Of a DNA stretch of 64,000 bases, positions 40,007 through 47,418 are shown one piece after another (positions within the stretch are counted from its first letter, which is position 1; the number at the start of each line of letters is the position of its first letter). Under the pieces are notes generated by a model. The model was given only the letters and a program-made list of their open reading frames with translations. It made no database searches and was not told where the DNA came from. The stretch lies in assembly GCF_003269295.1 (NCBI RefSeq), contig NZ_QLTT01000006.1, forward strand, positions 1-64,000, read 5' to 3'. The DNA comes from Lentzea atacamensis (GTDB lineage: Bacteria > Actinomycetota > Actinomycetes > Mycobacteriales > Pseudonocardiaceae). A program made the position numbers and the translations under genes.

Positions 40007-40998
40007 GCCAGTTCCTCCATCACTACCCGCAGCGCGTCCACGAACACCGCGAACTCCCCCGGCGGCCGGATCGCCACGCGCAGGTACGTGTCGTCGAGAC
40101 CGGGGAAGGTGTCGCAGCGCCGTGCCGCGATCCCCTTGTCCCGCAACGCCTCCCGCGTACCCCTAGGCACCCTGATCAGCACGAACGGCGCTTTCGGCGG
40201 CACGACGACCAGATCTTGGAGCTGCTCCAACGCGTACGCGGCGTGCTCGGCGGCCTCGAGCGCGAACCGGTGCGACGCCTCCAGCGCCTCCGGCTCGCAG
40301 CACGCGGTGATCGCTTCGAGCGTCAGGCTGCCGACGGGCCAGTGCGGACGTCCGTGCGCCAGGCGCTGGAGGGTCTCCGGATCGCCGAGGAAGTAGCCGG
40401 CCCTGAGCCCCGCCAGGCCCCAGGTCTTGGTGAGGCTGCGCAGCACCAGCACGTCCGGGTCGTGCGCGAGCGACTCGGGCTCACCCGGCACGGCGTCCAT
40501 GAACGCCTCGTCCACGACGAGCTTGCCGGGCAGAGCCTTGAGCGCGGCGCTCGGGTGCAGCACCGACGTGGGGTTCGTCGGGTTGCCGATGACGGTGAGG
40601 TCGGCGTCCACGGCGGTGCCGGACAGCGTGAAGTCGCCGTCGAGCAGCACGTGGCCCACCGGAATTCCGGCATCGCGGAACGCCACTTCCGGCTCGGTGA
40701 AACCGGGGTGCACGATCGCGGCCCGGCGCGGCGCGAGCTTCGGCAGCAGCGCGAAGCCCTCCGCGGCGCCGTTGAGCAGCAGAACCTCGTCAGGCGAGCG
40801 CCCGTGACGGCGTGCGACGGCCGCACGGGCGCGTTCCTCAGCCTGTTTCGAGGGATAACGGCCCAGGTCGCCGAGCGCCGCGGCCAGCCGTTCGCGCAGC
40901 CAAGCGGGCGGGTGCGGCACCCGCACGTTGACGGCGAAGTCGGCGAGGCCGGGTGCGGCGTCGACGTCACCGTGGTGGCGCAGGTCTGGGCTGGTCAT
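40003..40998 (-). CDS. cobC: CobC-like PLP aminotransferase/decarboxylase
   Basis: Protein of 331 residues, fold type I PLP enzyme of the histidinol-phosphate aminotransferase/CobC group. Visible: NGAAEGFAL, TVIGNPTNPTSV, LVVDEAFMDAVPG, PLP lysine in RSLTKTWGLAGLRAGY, and the phosphate-binding arginine near VAIRPPGE. The context (nif3 and zinc-ribbon downstream, cobD about 3 kb away) matches Rv2231c of M. tuberculosis, annotated CobC: threonine-phosphate decarboxylase making the aminopropanol linker of cobalamin. First gene of the operon. Confidence 0.88.
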   Translation of the reverse strand: MTSPDLRHHGDVDAAPGLADFAVNVRVPHPPAWLRERLAAALGDLGRYPSKQAEERARAAVARRHGRSPDEVLLLNGAAEGFALLPKLAPRRAAIVHPGFTEPEVAFRDAGIPVGHVLLDGDFTLSGTAVDADLTVIGNPTNPTSVLHPSAALKALPGKLVVDEAFMDAVPGEPESLAHDPDVLVLRSLTKTWGLAGLRAGYFLGDPETLQRLAHGRPHWPVGSLTLEAITACCEPEALEASHRFALEAAEHAAYALEQLQDLVVVPPKAPFVLIRVPRGTREALRDKGIAARRCDTFPGLDDTYLRVAIRPPGEFAVFVDALRVVMEELA

Positions 40999-41034
40999 CG
41001 CCGGAATTCTAGGCGACCAGCTCAGAGCACCGCG

Positions 41035-41241
41035 TCACTGCATGTAGCGGCGGAGCTCGGTGAGGTGGCTGATCAGCTCGTCCAGCTGGAAAGCGTCGAG
41101 CTGGGCCGACTCACCGGGCGGGGTGCGGAAGCAGACGCGACCCTTCTCGTTGAGGTACACCTCGAACGCACGTCGGCGCCCGAGGGCGTCGGTGCACCCG
41201 ATGATCTCCCGTTGCGGGGGCACGTCGGTACCTGTCTGCAT
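41035..41241 (-). CDS. Small conserved protein, unknown
   Basis: Protein of 68 residues: EIIGCTDALGRRRAFEVYLN, GRVCFRTPPGESAQLDAFQL and LISHLTELRRYM, a small alpha/beta protein. GGAGG lies 6 bases before ATG 41241, preferred over an upstream start at about 41271. It is divergent from ptpA and likely conserved in related genera. I recognise no family. Confidence 0.65.
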   Translation of the reverse strand: MQTGTDVPPQREIIGCTDALGRRRAFEVYLNEKGRVCFRTPPGESAQLDAFQLDELISHLTELRRYMQ

Positions 41242-41298
41242 GGGCGGCCTCCATGTCGTTTGTCCATACATCTTGTGACAGCGGTTGAGCGTTACCGT

Positions 41299-41757
41299 GT
41301 GGCGGTGAAGGTCGCCTTTGTCTGCACCGGCAACATCTGCCGGTCCCCCATGGCAGCGCTCGTCTTCCGAGAATGGCTGATCCGGGAAGGATTGTCCTCT
41401 CTGGTCGAGGTGTCCAGTGCCGGTACCGGTGGCTGGCACGTCGGCGATCCCGCCGATGCGCGAGCGATGAAGACGTTGGCGGACAACGGATATCCCACCG
41501 ACCACGTGGCCGCGCAGGTGTCTGACCTGCACTTGGACGCCGATCTGCTGGTCGCGCTCGACTCCGGCCACGCACGGGCGCTGCGCCGGATGGCCGATCC
41601 CGATCGCATCCGGTTGCTGCGCTCGTTCGACCCGGACGCCGACAGCGCCGACGTGCCCGATCCCTACTACGGCGACGACTCCGGCTTCGAAGAAGTGCTG
41701 GTCATGATCGAGGCGGCGATGCCGGGGCTGATCGCGTGGGTTCGCGAGCAGCTCTGA
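41299..41757 (+). CDS. ptpA: Low-molecular-weight protein-tyrosine phosphatase
   Basis: Protein of about 150-152 residues. The catalytic P-loop VCTGNICRSPMA (CX5R-S) is at the N-terminus, and DPYYGDDSGFEEVL near the end has the general acid Asp and the two tyrosines. The position between cobC/nif3 and SURF1/cobD equals Rv2234 PtpA. It dephosphorylates phosphotyrosine proteins; the M. tuberculosis kinase partner PtkA is not present here. Start is GTG 41299 or GTG 41305. The stop lies inside the next gene's first codons (22-base overlap). Confidence 0.9.
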   Translation: MAVKVAFVCTGNICRSPMAALVFREWLIREGLSSLVEVSSAGTGGWHVGDPADARAMKTLADNGYPTDHVAAQVSDLHLDADLLVALDSGHARALRRMADPDRIRLLRSFDPDADSADVPDPYYGDDSGFEEVLVMIEAAMPGLIAWVREQL

Positions 41758-42467
41758 GGACGAAGCACCAGTCACCGCAGGCCACCGCTGCCGAGGCGGC
41801 GGGCCTGCGGTGGCTGCGCGTCGAGGGCGGCCCGCCGATCCCGTTCGTGCACTCGTCCGACGGCGGCGTGCTGGTGATGGACGAGATCCCGCACGGCTCG
41901 CCAAATCTTCAGGCAGCCGTGACCTTCGGGCGCCGCCTGGCGACCCTGCACCTGGCCGGCGCCCCCGCGTTCGGCGCCCCACCGCCGGGCGGCCCGCGCG
42001 AGGCGACCATCGGGATGGCCCCGATGGTCAACGAGCCGGCACCGTCGTGGCCGGAGTGGTTCGCGTCACAACGCATTCAGCCGTACGCCCGGCAGGCAGG
42101 CCTCGACCTGGACGAGGTGTGCTCCCGCATCACCGAGCTCGCCGGCCCGCCGGAGCCGCCCGCGCGGCTGCACGGCGATCTGTGGAGCGGCAACGTGCTG
42201 TGGGGCGCGGACGGCCAGGTGTGGCTGATCGACCCGGCAGCTCACGGCGGGCACCGGGAGAGCGACCTCGCGATGCTCCAGCTCTTCGGGTGCCCGTTCC
42301 TCGACCACGTCCTGGGCGCCTACCAGGAGGTGGCTCCGCTGGCCGACGGCTGGCGCACACGCGTCAAGCTGCACCAGCTGTTCCCGCTGCTCGTGCACGC
42401 CGTGCTGTTCGGTGGCGGATACCGGTCAGAAGTCTTGGCCACCGCACGCTCTGTTTTGCAAGGATGA
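41736..42467 (+). CDS. Fructosamine/ketosamine kinase family protein
   Basis: Protein of 243 residues of the fructosamine-3-kinase (aminoglycoside-phosphotransferase-like) fold: AAGLRWLRVEGGPPIP near the start, hinge VLVMDEIP, catalytic loop LHGDLWSGNVLW, and metal-binding LIDPAAHGGHRESDLAM. It phosphorylates sugar adducts on amines for repair; in bacteria the targets are ribulosamines. About 25 residues shorter than usual at the N-terminus, where the first strands should be, so the start may be wrong or the enzyme reduced. Overlaps ptpA by 22 bases. Confidence 0.85.
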   Translation: MGSRAALRTKHQSPQATAAEAAGLRWLRVEGGPPIPFVHSSDGGVLVMDEIPHGSPNLQAAVTFGRRLATLHLAGAPAFGAPPPGGPREATIGMAPMVNEPAPSWPEWFASQRIQPYARQAGLDLDEVCSRITELAGPPEPPARLHGDLWSGNVLWGADGQVWLIDPAAHGGHRESDLAMLQLFGCPFLDHVLGAYQEVAPLADGWRTRVKLHQLFPLLVHAVLFGGGYRSEVLATARSVLQG

Positions 42468-42471
42468 GCTC

Positions 42472-43020
42472 ATGGACCTGACTGGGTGGACGTGGCTGAA
42501 CGAGCCGCGGAAGTGGTCGACCGACCCCCTGACCGTGCACGCCGATCCGAACTCGGACTTCTGGCGCCTGACCGGCAACGGCGTGATCCGCGACAACGGT
42601 CACCTCTACGGCGTGACCCTGGCCGGCGACTTCACCATCACCGCGACGTTCAGCGGCGAGTACGCGGCGCAGTACGACCACGCGGGCATCGGGCTGGTGA
42701 TCGACAGCGAGAACTGGATCAAGGCCGGGGTCGAGGTGTTCGACGGCAAGCTGCAGGCCAGCACGGTGGTGACCAGGGGGTTCTCGGACTGGAACCTCGC
42801 GCTCACCGGGGAGTTCGAGCGGTTCACGATCTCCGCCGAGCGGAAGGGGGACGCGGTGTGGGTGCGGTACGGGGTCGACGGTGTGGAACCCACCAAGGTG
42901 CTGCGCAAGGCGTACTTCCCGCCGCAGATCGAGACGAAGGTCGGGATCATGGCGGCGAGTCCGGAAGGTGAGGGGTTCGTGACCCAGTTCCACGAGGTCC
43001 AGGTCACGCAACTACCGTGA
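42472..43020 (+). CDS. DUF1349 concanavalin-like protein
   Basis: Protein of 182 residues, beta-rich jelly roll: DFWRLTGNGVIRDNGHLYG, ATFSGEYAAQYDHAGIGLVI, ENWIKAGVEVFDGKLQASTV and GIMAASPEGEGF. These match DUF1349, a regulator-like or sugar-binding fold of unknown function. ATG 42472 lies 4 bases after the kinase stop, so it is cotranscribed; the stop is 4 bases before SURF1. An alternative earlier ATG is out of frame. Confidence 0.85.
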   Translation: MDLTGWTWLNEPRKWSTDPLTVHADPNSDFWRLTGNGVIRDNGHLYGVTLAGDFTITATFSGEYAAQYDHAGIGLVIDSENWIKAGVEVFDGKLQASTVVTRGFSDWNLALTGEFERFTISAERKGDAVWVRYGVDGVEPTKVLRKAYFPPQIETKVGIMAASPEGEGFVTQFHEVQVTQLP

Positions 43021-43024
43021 AGTC

Positions 43025-43846
43025 GTGCGGTTCAAGTTCCTCCTCAGGCCGGGCTGGCTGGCGCTGACCCTGGCTGTCTGGGTGTTCGCGGGTGCCTGCA
43101 TCTACTTCCTGTCCCCGTGGCAGTTCGGCCGCAACGACGAGCGCCAGGCGCAGAACGCCGCCATCACCAAGTCGCTGCAGAGCGACCCGGTGCCGTTCGG
43201 GGCCAGGCACGACGAGTGGCAGAAGGTCGAGCTCAAGGGCCGCTACCTGCCGGAACTGGAAGCGCTCGCCAGACTGAGGACCGTCCAGGGCGAGGCCGCG
43301 TTCGAGGTCATCACGCCGTTCAGAACCACCAGCGGTCAGACCGTCCTCGTCGACCGCGGCTACGTCAGGCCGGTCAACGGCATCAAGCCGCCGGACTTCG
43401 CCGCCGCACCGGCCGGCGAGGTCACGATCGTCGGGCTGGCCAGGCCGAACGAGTCGAACGAGCAGCCCGCGTTCGAGCAGGACGGGCGGAGGCAGATCTA
43501 CTCGATCAACAACAACGCCGTCGGGCCCGGCATCGAACCCGGCTACTACCAGCTGATCGAGAAGCAGCCGGGGGCGCTCGACACGTTGCCGCTGCCGCGG
43601 ATCGAATCGGGGCCGTTCTTCTCCTACGCGCTGCAGTGGATCGCGTTCGGTGTCATGGCGGTCGGCGGGTGGCTGTACTTCACCATTCGCGAGGCACGGC
43701 CGGGTGGCGTGCTGCACGAGGGTACGAAGAAGCGCAAGAAGTCGATCGCCGAGCTACTTGCGGAAGAAGGCGATGACGGCGCTGACGAGACCAGCCGAGA
43801 AGCCGACGACGCGGGACAGCTCGACCGCACGCGTCACGTGACCTGA
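43025..43846 (+). CDS. SURF1-like cytochrome oxidase assembly protein
   Basis: Protein of 273 residues with membrane helices at both ends of its core: LALTLAVWVFAGACIYFL at 12-29 and a second near 205-222, with the large periplasmic domain between. Motifs PWQFGRNDER, VLVDRGYVRP and YYQLIEKQPG are typical of SURF1, which helps insert haem a into oxidase. Equivalent to Rv2235. GTG start. The basic cytoplasmic tail overlaps the end of cobD on the opposite strand by 93 bases. Confidence 0.9.
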   Translation: MRFKFLLRPGWLALTLAVWVFAGACIYFLSPWQFGRNDERQAQNAAITKSLQSDPVPFGARHDEWQKVELKGRYLPELEALARLRTVQGEAAFEVITPFRTTSGQTVLVDRGYVRPVNGIKPPDFAAAPAGEVTIVGLARPNESNEQPAFEQDGRRQIYSINNNAVGPGIEPGYYQLIEKQPGALDTLPLPRIESGPFFSYALQWIAFGVMAVGGWLYFTIREARPGGVLHEGTKKRKKSIAELLAEEGDDGADETSREADDAGQLDRTRHVT

Positions 43847-44686
43847 GTCCGGGTTGCGGCCGTGGCCCAGCACGGGGCGTTCCTCGACGCCGTGCGAGTA
43901 CACGGTCCGGCCGCCGAGCCTGATCTCCAGCGCGCCGGCGAAGGCCGCCTCCACCTGGCCCGCGTTGGGCGACGGGTGCGCTGAGGCGTCACGGCGCCAG
44001 GTCTCCAGCGCTTGCGAGGCGGAGCCGCCGACGACCGGGGCGCCGCCGACGGTCAGCAACGCCGCCAGCCGGGACGGCAGCAGGTTCAGCAGGTCGTCGA
44101 GGCGTGCGGACGCCCAGCCGAAGCGCAGGTAGCGCGGGGACTTGTGGCCGACCATCGCGTCGAGCGTGTTCGCCGCGCGGTACCCCAGCAGACCGGGAAC
44201 GCCGAAGACCGCGCCCCAGAACAGCGGCGCCACGACGGCGTCCGAGGTGTTCTCGGCCACGGACTCGACGGTCGCGCGCGCCAAGCCGAGCGTGTCCAGC
44301 CGGGAAGCATCACGGCCGCACAGATGCGGCAACCGTGCACGAGCGGCGTCCACATCACCCGAATCGAGCTCGCGGCCCATCGAGGTGCCCTCGGCCGCCA
44401 GCGAACGGCCGCCGAGCACCGCCCAGGTCGCCACACCGGTCGCCAGCGCCTGCGTCAGCCAGTGGCGGCGGGCAGCGCGTTCGACCGCCACGCCGAGGGC
44501 CACGGTTCCGCCCACCAGCACCGCCGAATACGCGACGCCGGCGGCCTGCGAGTCCGCGTACACGCGCTTCTCGAGTGCCGCGGCAGAGCTGCCGAATGCC
44601 GCTACCGGGTGAAATCGGCGTGGATCACCGAACACCGCGTCCGCGGCCACGCCCAGCAACAACCCCAACGCGCGCCCCGCGCCCAC
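43754..44686 (-). CDS. cobD: Adenosylcobinamide-phosphate synthase CobD/CbiB
   Basis: Protein of 310 residues, membrane protein of the CbiB family: GVAADAVFGDPRRFHPVAAF at the start, ESVAENTSDAVVAPLFWGA in the middle (the family's most conserved stretch), and GHGRNPDSGHVTRAV later. It attaches aminopropanol phosphate to adenosylcobyric acid, the step that uses the product of the cobC pathway. Orthologous in position to Rv2236c. Its last 93 bases are antisense to the SURF1 C-terminal tail. Divergent from the Wadjet operon with 72 bases between. Confidence 0.92.
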   Translation of the reverse strand: MGAGRALGLLLGVAADAVFGDPRRFHPVAAFGSSAAALEKRVYADSQAAGVAYSAVLVGGTVALGVAVERAARRHWLTQALATGVATWAVLGGRSLAAEGTSMGRELDSGDVDAARARLPHLCGRDASRLDTLGLARATVESVAENTSDAVVAPLFWGAVFGVPGLLGYRAANTLDAMVGHKSPRYLRFGWASARLDDLLNLLPSRLAALLTVGGAPVVGGSASQALETWRRDASAHPSPNAGQVEAAFAGALEIRLGGRTVYSHGVEERPVLGHGRNPDSGHVTRAVELSRVVGFSAGLVSAVIAFFRK

Positions 44687-44758
44687 GGCATCCTCCCCAG
44701 CTCGCTGTAGGCACGGTAGCGCCGCATCACACCAGCGCGCGCATTAGGGTGGCCGGTC

Positions 44759-46231
44759 GTGGAGCACAAGCGGCTGAAGCTGTACGCCTATCTGGACGCG
44801 CGCGATCATCAGCGCACGTACCTGGCGATCATGCGGCTGTTCACCTCCACGCTGCTGGCGGATCTCAGCGCGGGCGAGGTCGCCGGGGCGCTGGCCGGCC
44901 TGGAGCGCGAGGGCAGGGTCGAGCAGGGCGAGAGCCGCATCGAGAACGTCATCAACCGCCTCAAGCAGCTGGTCGAGTGGGGCAACCTCGTCCAGGGGCG
45001 GCGTGAGGTGGTCGCGGCCAGCATCGCCGAGTTCCAGCACGGCAGCGTCCGCTACCAGGTCTCGAAGCTCGCCGTCCGCGTGCAAAGAGACGTCGACGAG
45101 CTGCTCAGGGTCCCCGAAGGCGCCCGCGAGGTGTCCCGCGAGCTGCTCCCCGCCATCGAACGCGGCCTCAACGAGCTGGGCGGGTCGCTGTCCGTCGCGC
45201 TGCTCAACGAAGGTGACAAGACCAAGGAGCTCCTGGCCGAACGCGTCACCACCCTGTTCCTGCAGCACGCCGAGCTCGCGGCGACGGTGCGCGACTTCTA
45301 CGCCTACCTCGGCCAGGTCGTGACGCGCAACCACCTGGCGCCGGACGAGATCGCGGGCTTCCGGAACCTGCTGGTCGAGTACATCCAGCGGGTCGTCGAG
45401 GACGTCCTGAAGTACACGCCGCCGATCGCGGAGGCCCTCGCCGGCCTCACCAGAGCCCGGTCGGAACTGCTCAGGCTCCTCGGCACCGACCTCGGCCACA
45501 ACGTCGAACGCGCCCGCGGCCGCACGCCGGAGGACTGGCAGGAGCTGACGGACTGGTTCGTCGACCGCCCCGGCCGCCCGAGCCAGGTCACGGCGCTGCG
45601 GGAAGCCACGGCCCGCGCGATCGGCAGCCTGCTGGCCAGCGTGAAGCGGGCGACGTCCGGCGGCGGCCTCCTCCCGGGACGCCGTGCCGAGCTGCTCAAG
45701 CTCGCGAGCTGGTTCGACAACTCGACCCGTGAGGAAGCGCACGAGATCTACGCGTCCGCGTTCGGTCTCTACAGCGCCCGCCACCTCTCCCCCGCACCGG
45801 AACACGACTCCGACAACGAGCGCACGCCGTGGCGCGACGGCCCGGTCTGCGACGTGACGGTCTCCGTGCGGTCCCGGGGCGACCGCGGCGCGCGCGGCAG
45901 GCCGTCCAGGATTCTCGACGACCCGATGACCGAGCAGTCGCTGCTCGCGGAAGCCCGTGAGGCCGACGAGATCCGCGCGAGGCACGTCGCGGAGCTGACC
46001 AAGGCCGCGGGGAACCTGGAGAACACCACGCTGACGCACGGCGCGCTGGAGGTGTTCTGCGAGCTGCTGACGCTCGCGATGGCCCAGCGCGACTCCCCCC
46101 AGGACAGCGGATCGGCCAGCGACCCCGTGCGCGGCCTCAAACTCGAGATCGCCCACGGCACCACGACGCAGATCAAGTCCGCCGCCGGGACGCTCACCCT
46201 GCACGACGCGACGGTGGCCCTGAAGCGATGA
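44759..46231 (+). CDS. jetA: Wadjet JetA (DUF2397, TIGR02677)
   Basis: Protein of 490 residues, DUF2397 family: KLYAYLDARDHQRTYLAIMR at the start, a winged-helix-rich middle (RVEQGESRIENVINRLKQLV), and a long helical C-terminus. In Wadjet systems, JetA is the kleisin-like subunit that closes the JetC SMC ring. GTG start; TAGGGT ends 8 bases upstream, so the transcript may be leaderless. Overlaps jetB by ATGA. With jetB, jetC and the downstream jetD it forms a type II layout (DUF2397, DUF2398, SMC, DUF2399; type number from memory). Confidence 0.9.
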   Translation: MEHKRLKLYAYLDARDHQRTYLAIMRLFTSTLLADLSAGEVAGALAGLEREGRVEQGESRIENVINRLKQLVEWGNLVQGRREVVAASIAEFQHGSVRYQVSKLAVRVQRDVDELLRVPEGAREVSRELLPAIERGLNELGGSLSVALLNEGDKTKELLAERVTTLFLQHAELAATVRDFYAYLGQVVTRNHLAPDEIAGFRNLLVEYIQRVVEDVLKYTPPIAEALAGLTRARSELLRLLGTDLGHNVERARGRTPEDWQELTDWFVDRPGRPSQVTALREATARAIGSLLASVKRATSGGGLLPGRRAELLKLASWFDNSTREEAHEIYASAFGLYSARHLSPAPEHDSDNERTPWRDGPVCDVTVSVRSRGDRGARGRPSRILDDPMTEQSLLAEAREADEIRARHVAELTKAAGNLENTTLTHGALEVFCELLTLAMAQRDSPQDSGSASDPVRGLKLEIAHGTTTQIKSAAGTLTLHDATVALKR

Positions 46232-47418
46232 ACCACTTGGACAACCTCTCCGACATCGACGCCGCCAACGTGGTGCGGTGCGCCAGGACGTTGCTGCGCA
46301 GGCCTTTGCTGCGCAGCGACGGCCCGGACGGCGAGCTGCTCAGCCTCGTCTACCGGCACCGCGCGGTGCTGCAGGACCTGTTCGCGGGCCTGCTCGGCTA
46401 CCGGCTCGTGGTGGAACGCCGGTTCGCGCGCCTCTACAAGTCCGGCCCCGGCCACGACGACACGCGCGGCGTGCTCAGCATGTCCCCGCGCGGCTACGCC
46501 TACCTGGCGCTCACCCTCGCGGTGCTCACGGGAATCGGCCGCCAGACGCTGCTGTCCCGGCTCGTGGCCGACATCCGTTCCGCCGCGGTGGAAGCGGGCA
46601 TCGACGCACCGGACGACGTGACCGAGCGAAGGGCGCTGACAGCTGCTTTGCGGCACCTCGTCTCCCTCGGCGTGCTGCAGGAGACCGAGGGATCGGTCGC
46701 GCAGGACGTCACGCCGCAGGAAGCGTTGATCACGATCGACACGGACCTGCTGGGCCAGCTCGTCACGGGCCCGGTCGGTGAGGCCCAGAGCCCCGCTCAC
46801 CTCATCGAGCTCGCCGCCCGGCCCGGACCGCGCGGCATCGAACACGCTGTCCGGCGCAAGCTCGTCGAGACGCCGCTGGTGCTGTACGCGGACCTGCCGG
46901 ACGACCAGGCCGAGTGGCTGCGCCGCAACCAGCGCAAGGAGACCGCGTTGCTGGAGCAGGCGTTCGGCCTCTACACCGAGTGCCGCGTCGAGGGTGTGCT
47001 CGCCGCCGACCCCGAGGACTTCCTGACCGACCTGTCGTTCCCCGGTGTCTCCACGGTCGCGCGCATCGCGTTGCTCGCCCTGCCCGACCTCGTCGAGGAC
47101 GAGTCGGAGGACCCGCCGGCACGACACGTGGTCGCTGCCGAACGGATCCGCGAGGTCTGCGCCGGCCTGGTCGAGGACTACCCCGCCGCGTGGTCGAAGC
47201 AGTTCACCGACGATCTCGACCGGCTGGTCGCCGAGGTGACGGAGTTGTTGCGCCGCATGGGTCTCGCCGTACCCTGCGAGGACGGCTGGTCGATCAGCGC
47301 GGCCGCGCACCGGTGGCTGCCCTCGCCCGACGGCGACCCCGAACGAGAACAACCGGAACCCGTTGTGGTGCCTGAAGTACCGAGCTGGTCCCTGTTCGAT
47401 GAGGAGAACGTGTCATGA
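46228..47418 (+). CDS. jetB: Wadjet JetB (DUF2398, TIGR02678)
   Basis: Protein of 396 residues, DUF2398 family: LVYRHRAVLQDLFAGLLGYR, RLYKSGPGHDDTRGVLSMSP and YAYLALTLAVLTGIGRQTLL. It is built of winged-helix repeats and corresponds to the KITE-like subunit that binds JetA and the SMC heads. Both ends overlap neighbours by ATGA (46228-46231 and 47415-47418), so jetABC are translationally coupled. No anomalies seen. Confidence 0.9.
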   Translation: MNHLDNLSDIDAANVVRCARTLLRRPLLRSDGPDGELLSLVYRHRAVLQDLFAGLLGYRLVVERRFARLYKSGPGHDDTRGVLSMSPRGYAYLALTLAVLTGIGRQTLLSRLVADIRSAAVEAGIDAPDDVTERRALTAALRHLVSLGVLQETEGSVAQDVTPQEALITIDTDLLGQLVTGPVGEAQSPAHLIELAARPGPRGIEHAVRRKLVETPLVLYADLPDDQAEWLRRNQRKETALLEQAFGLYTECRVEGVLAADPEDFLTDLSFPGVSTVARIALLALPDLVEDESEDPPARHVVAAERIREVCAGLVEDYPAAWSKQFTDDLDRLVAEVTELLRRMGLAVPCEDGWSISAAAHRWLPSPDGDPEREQPEPVVVPEVPSWSLFDEENVS

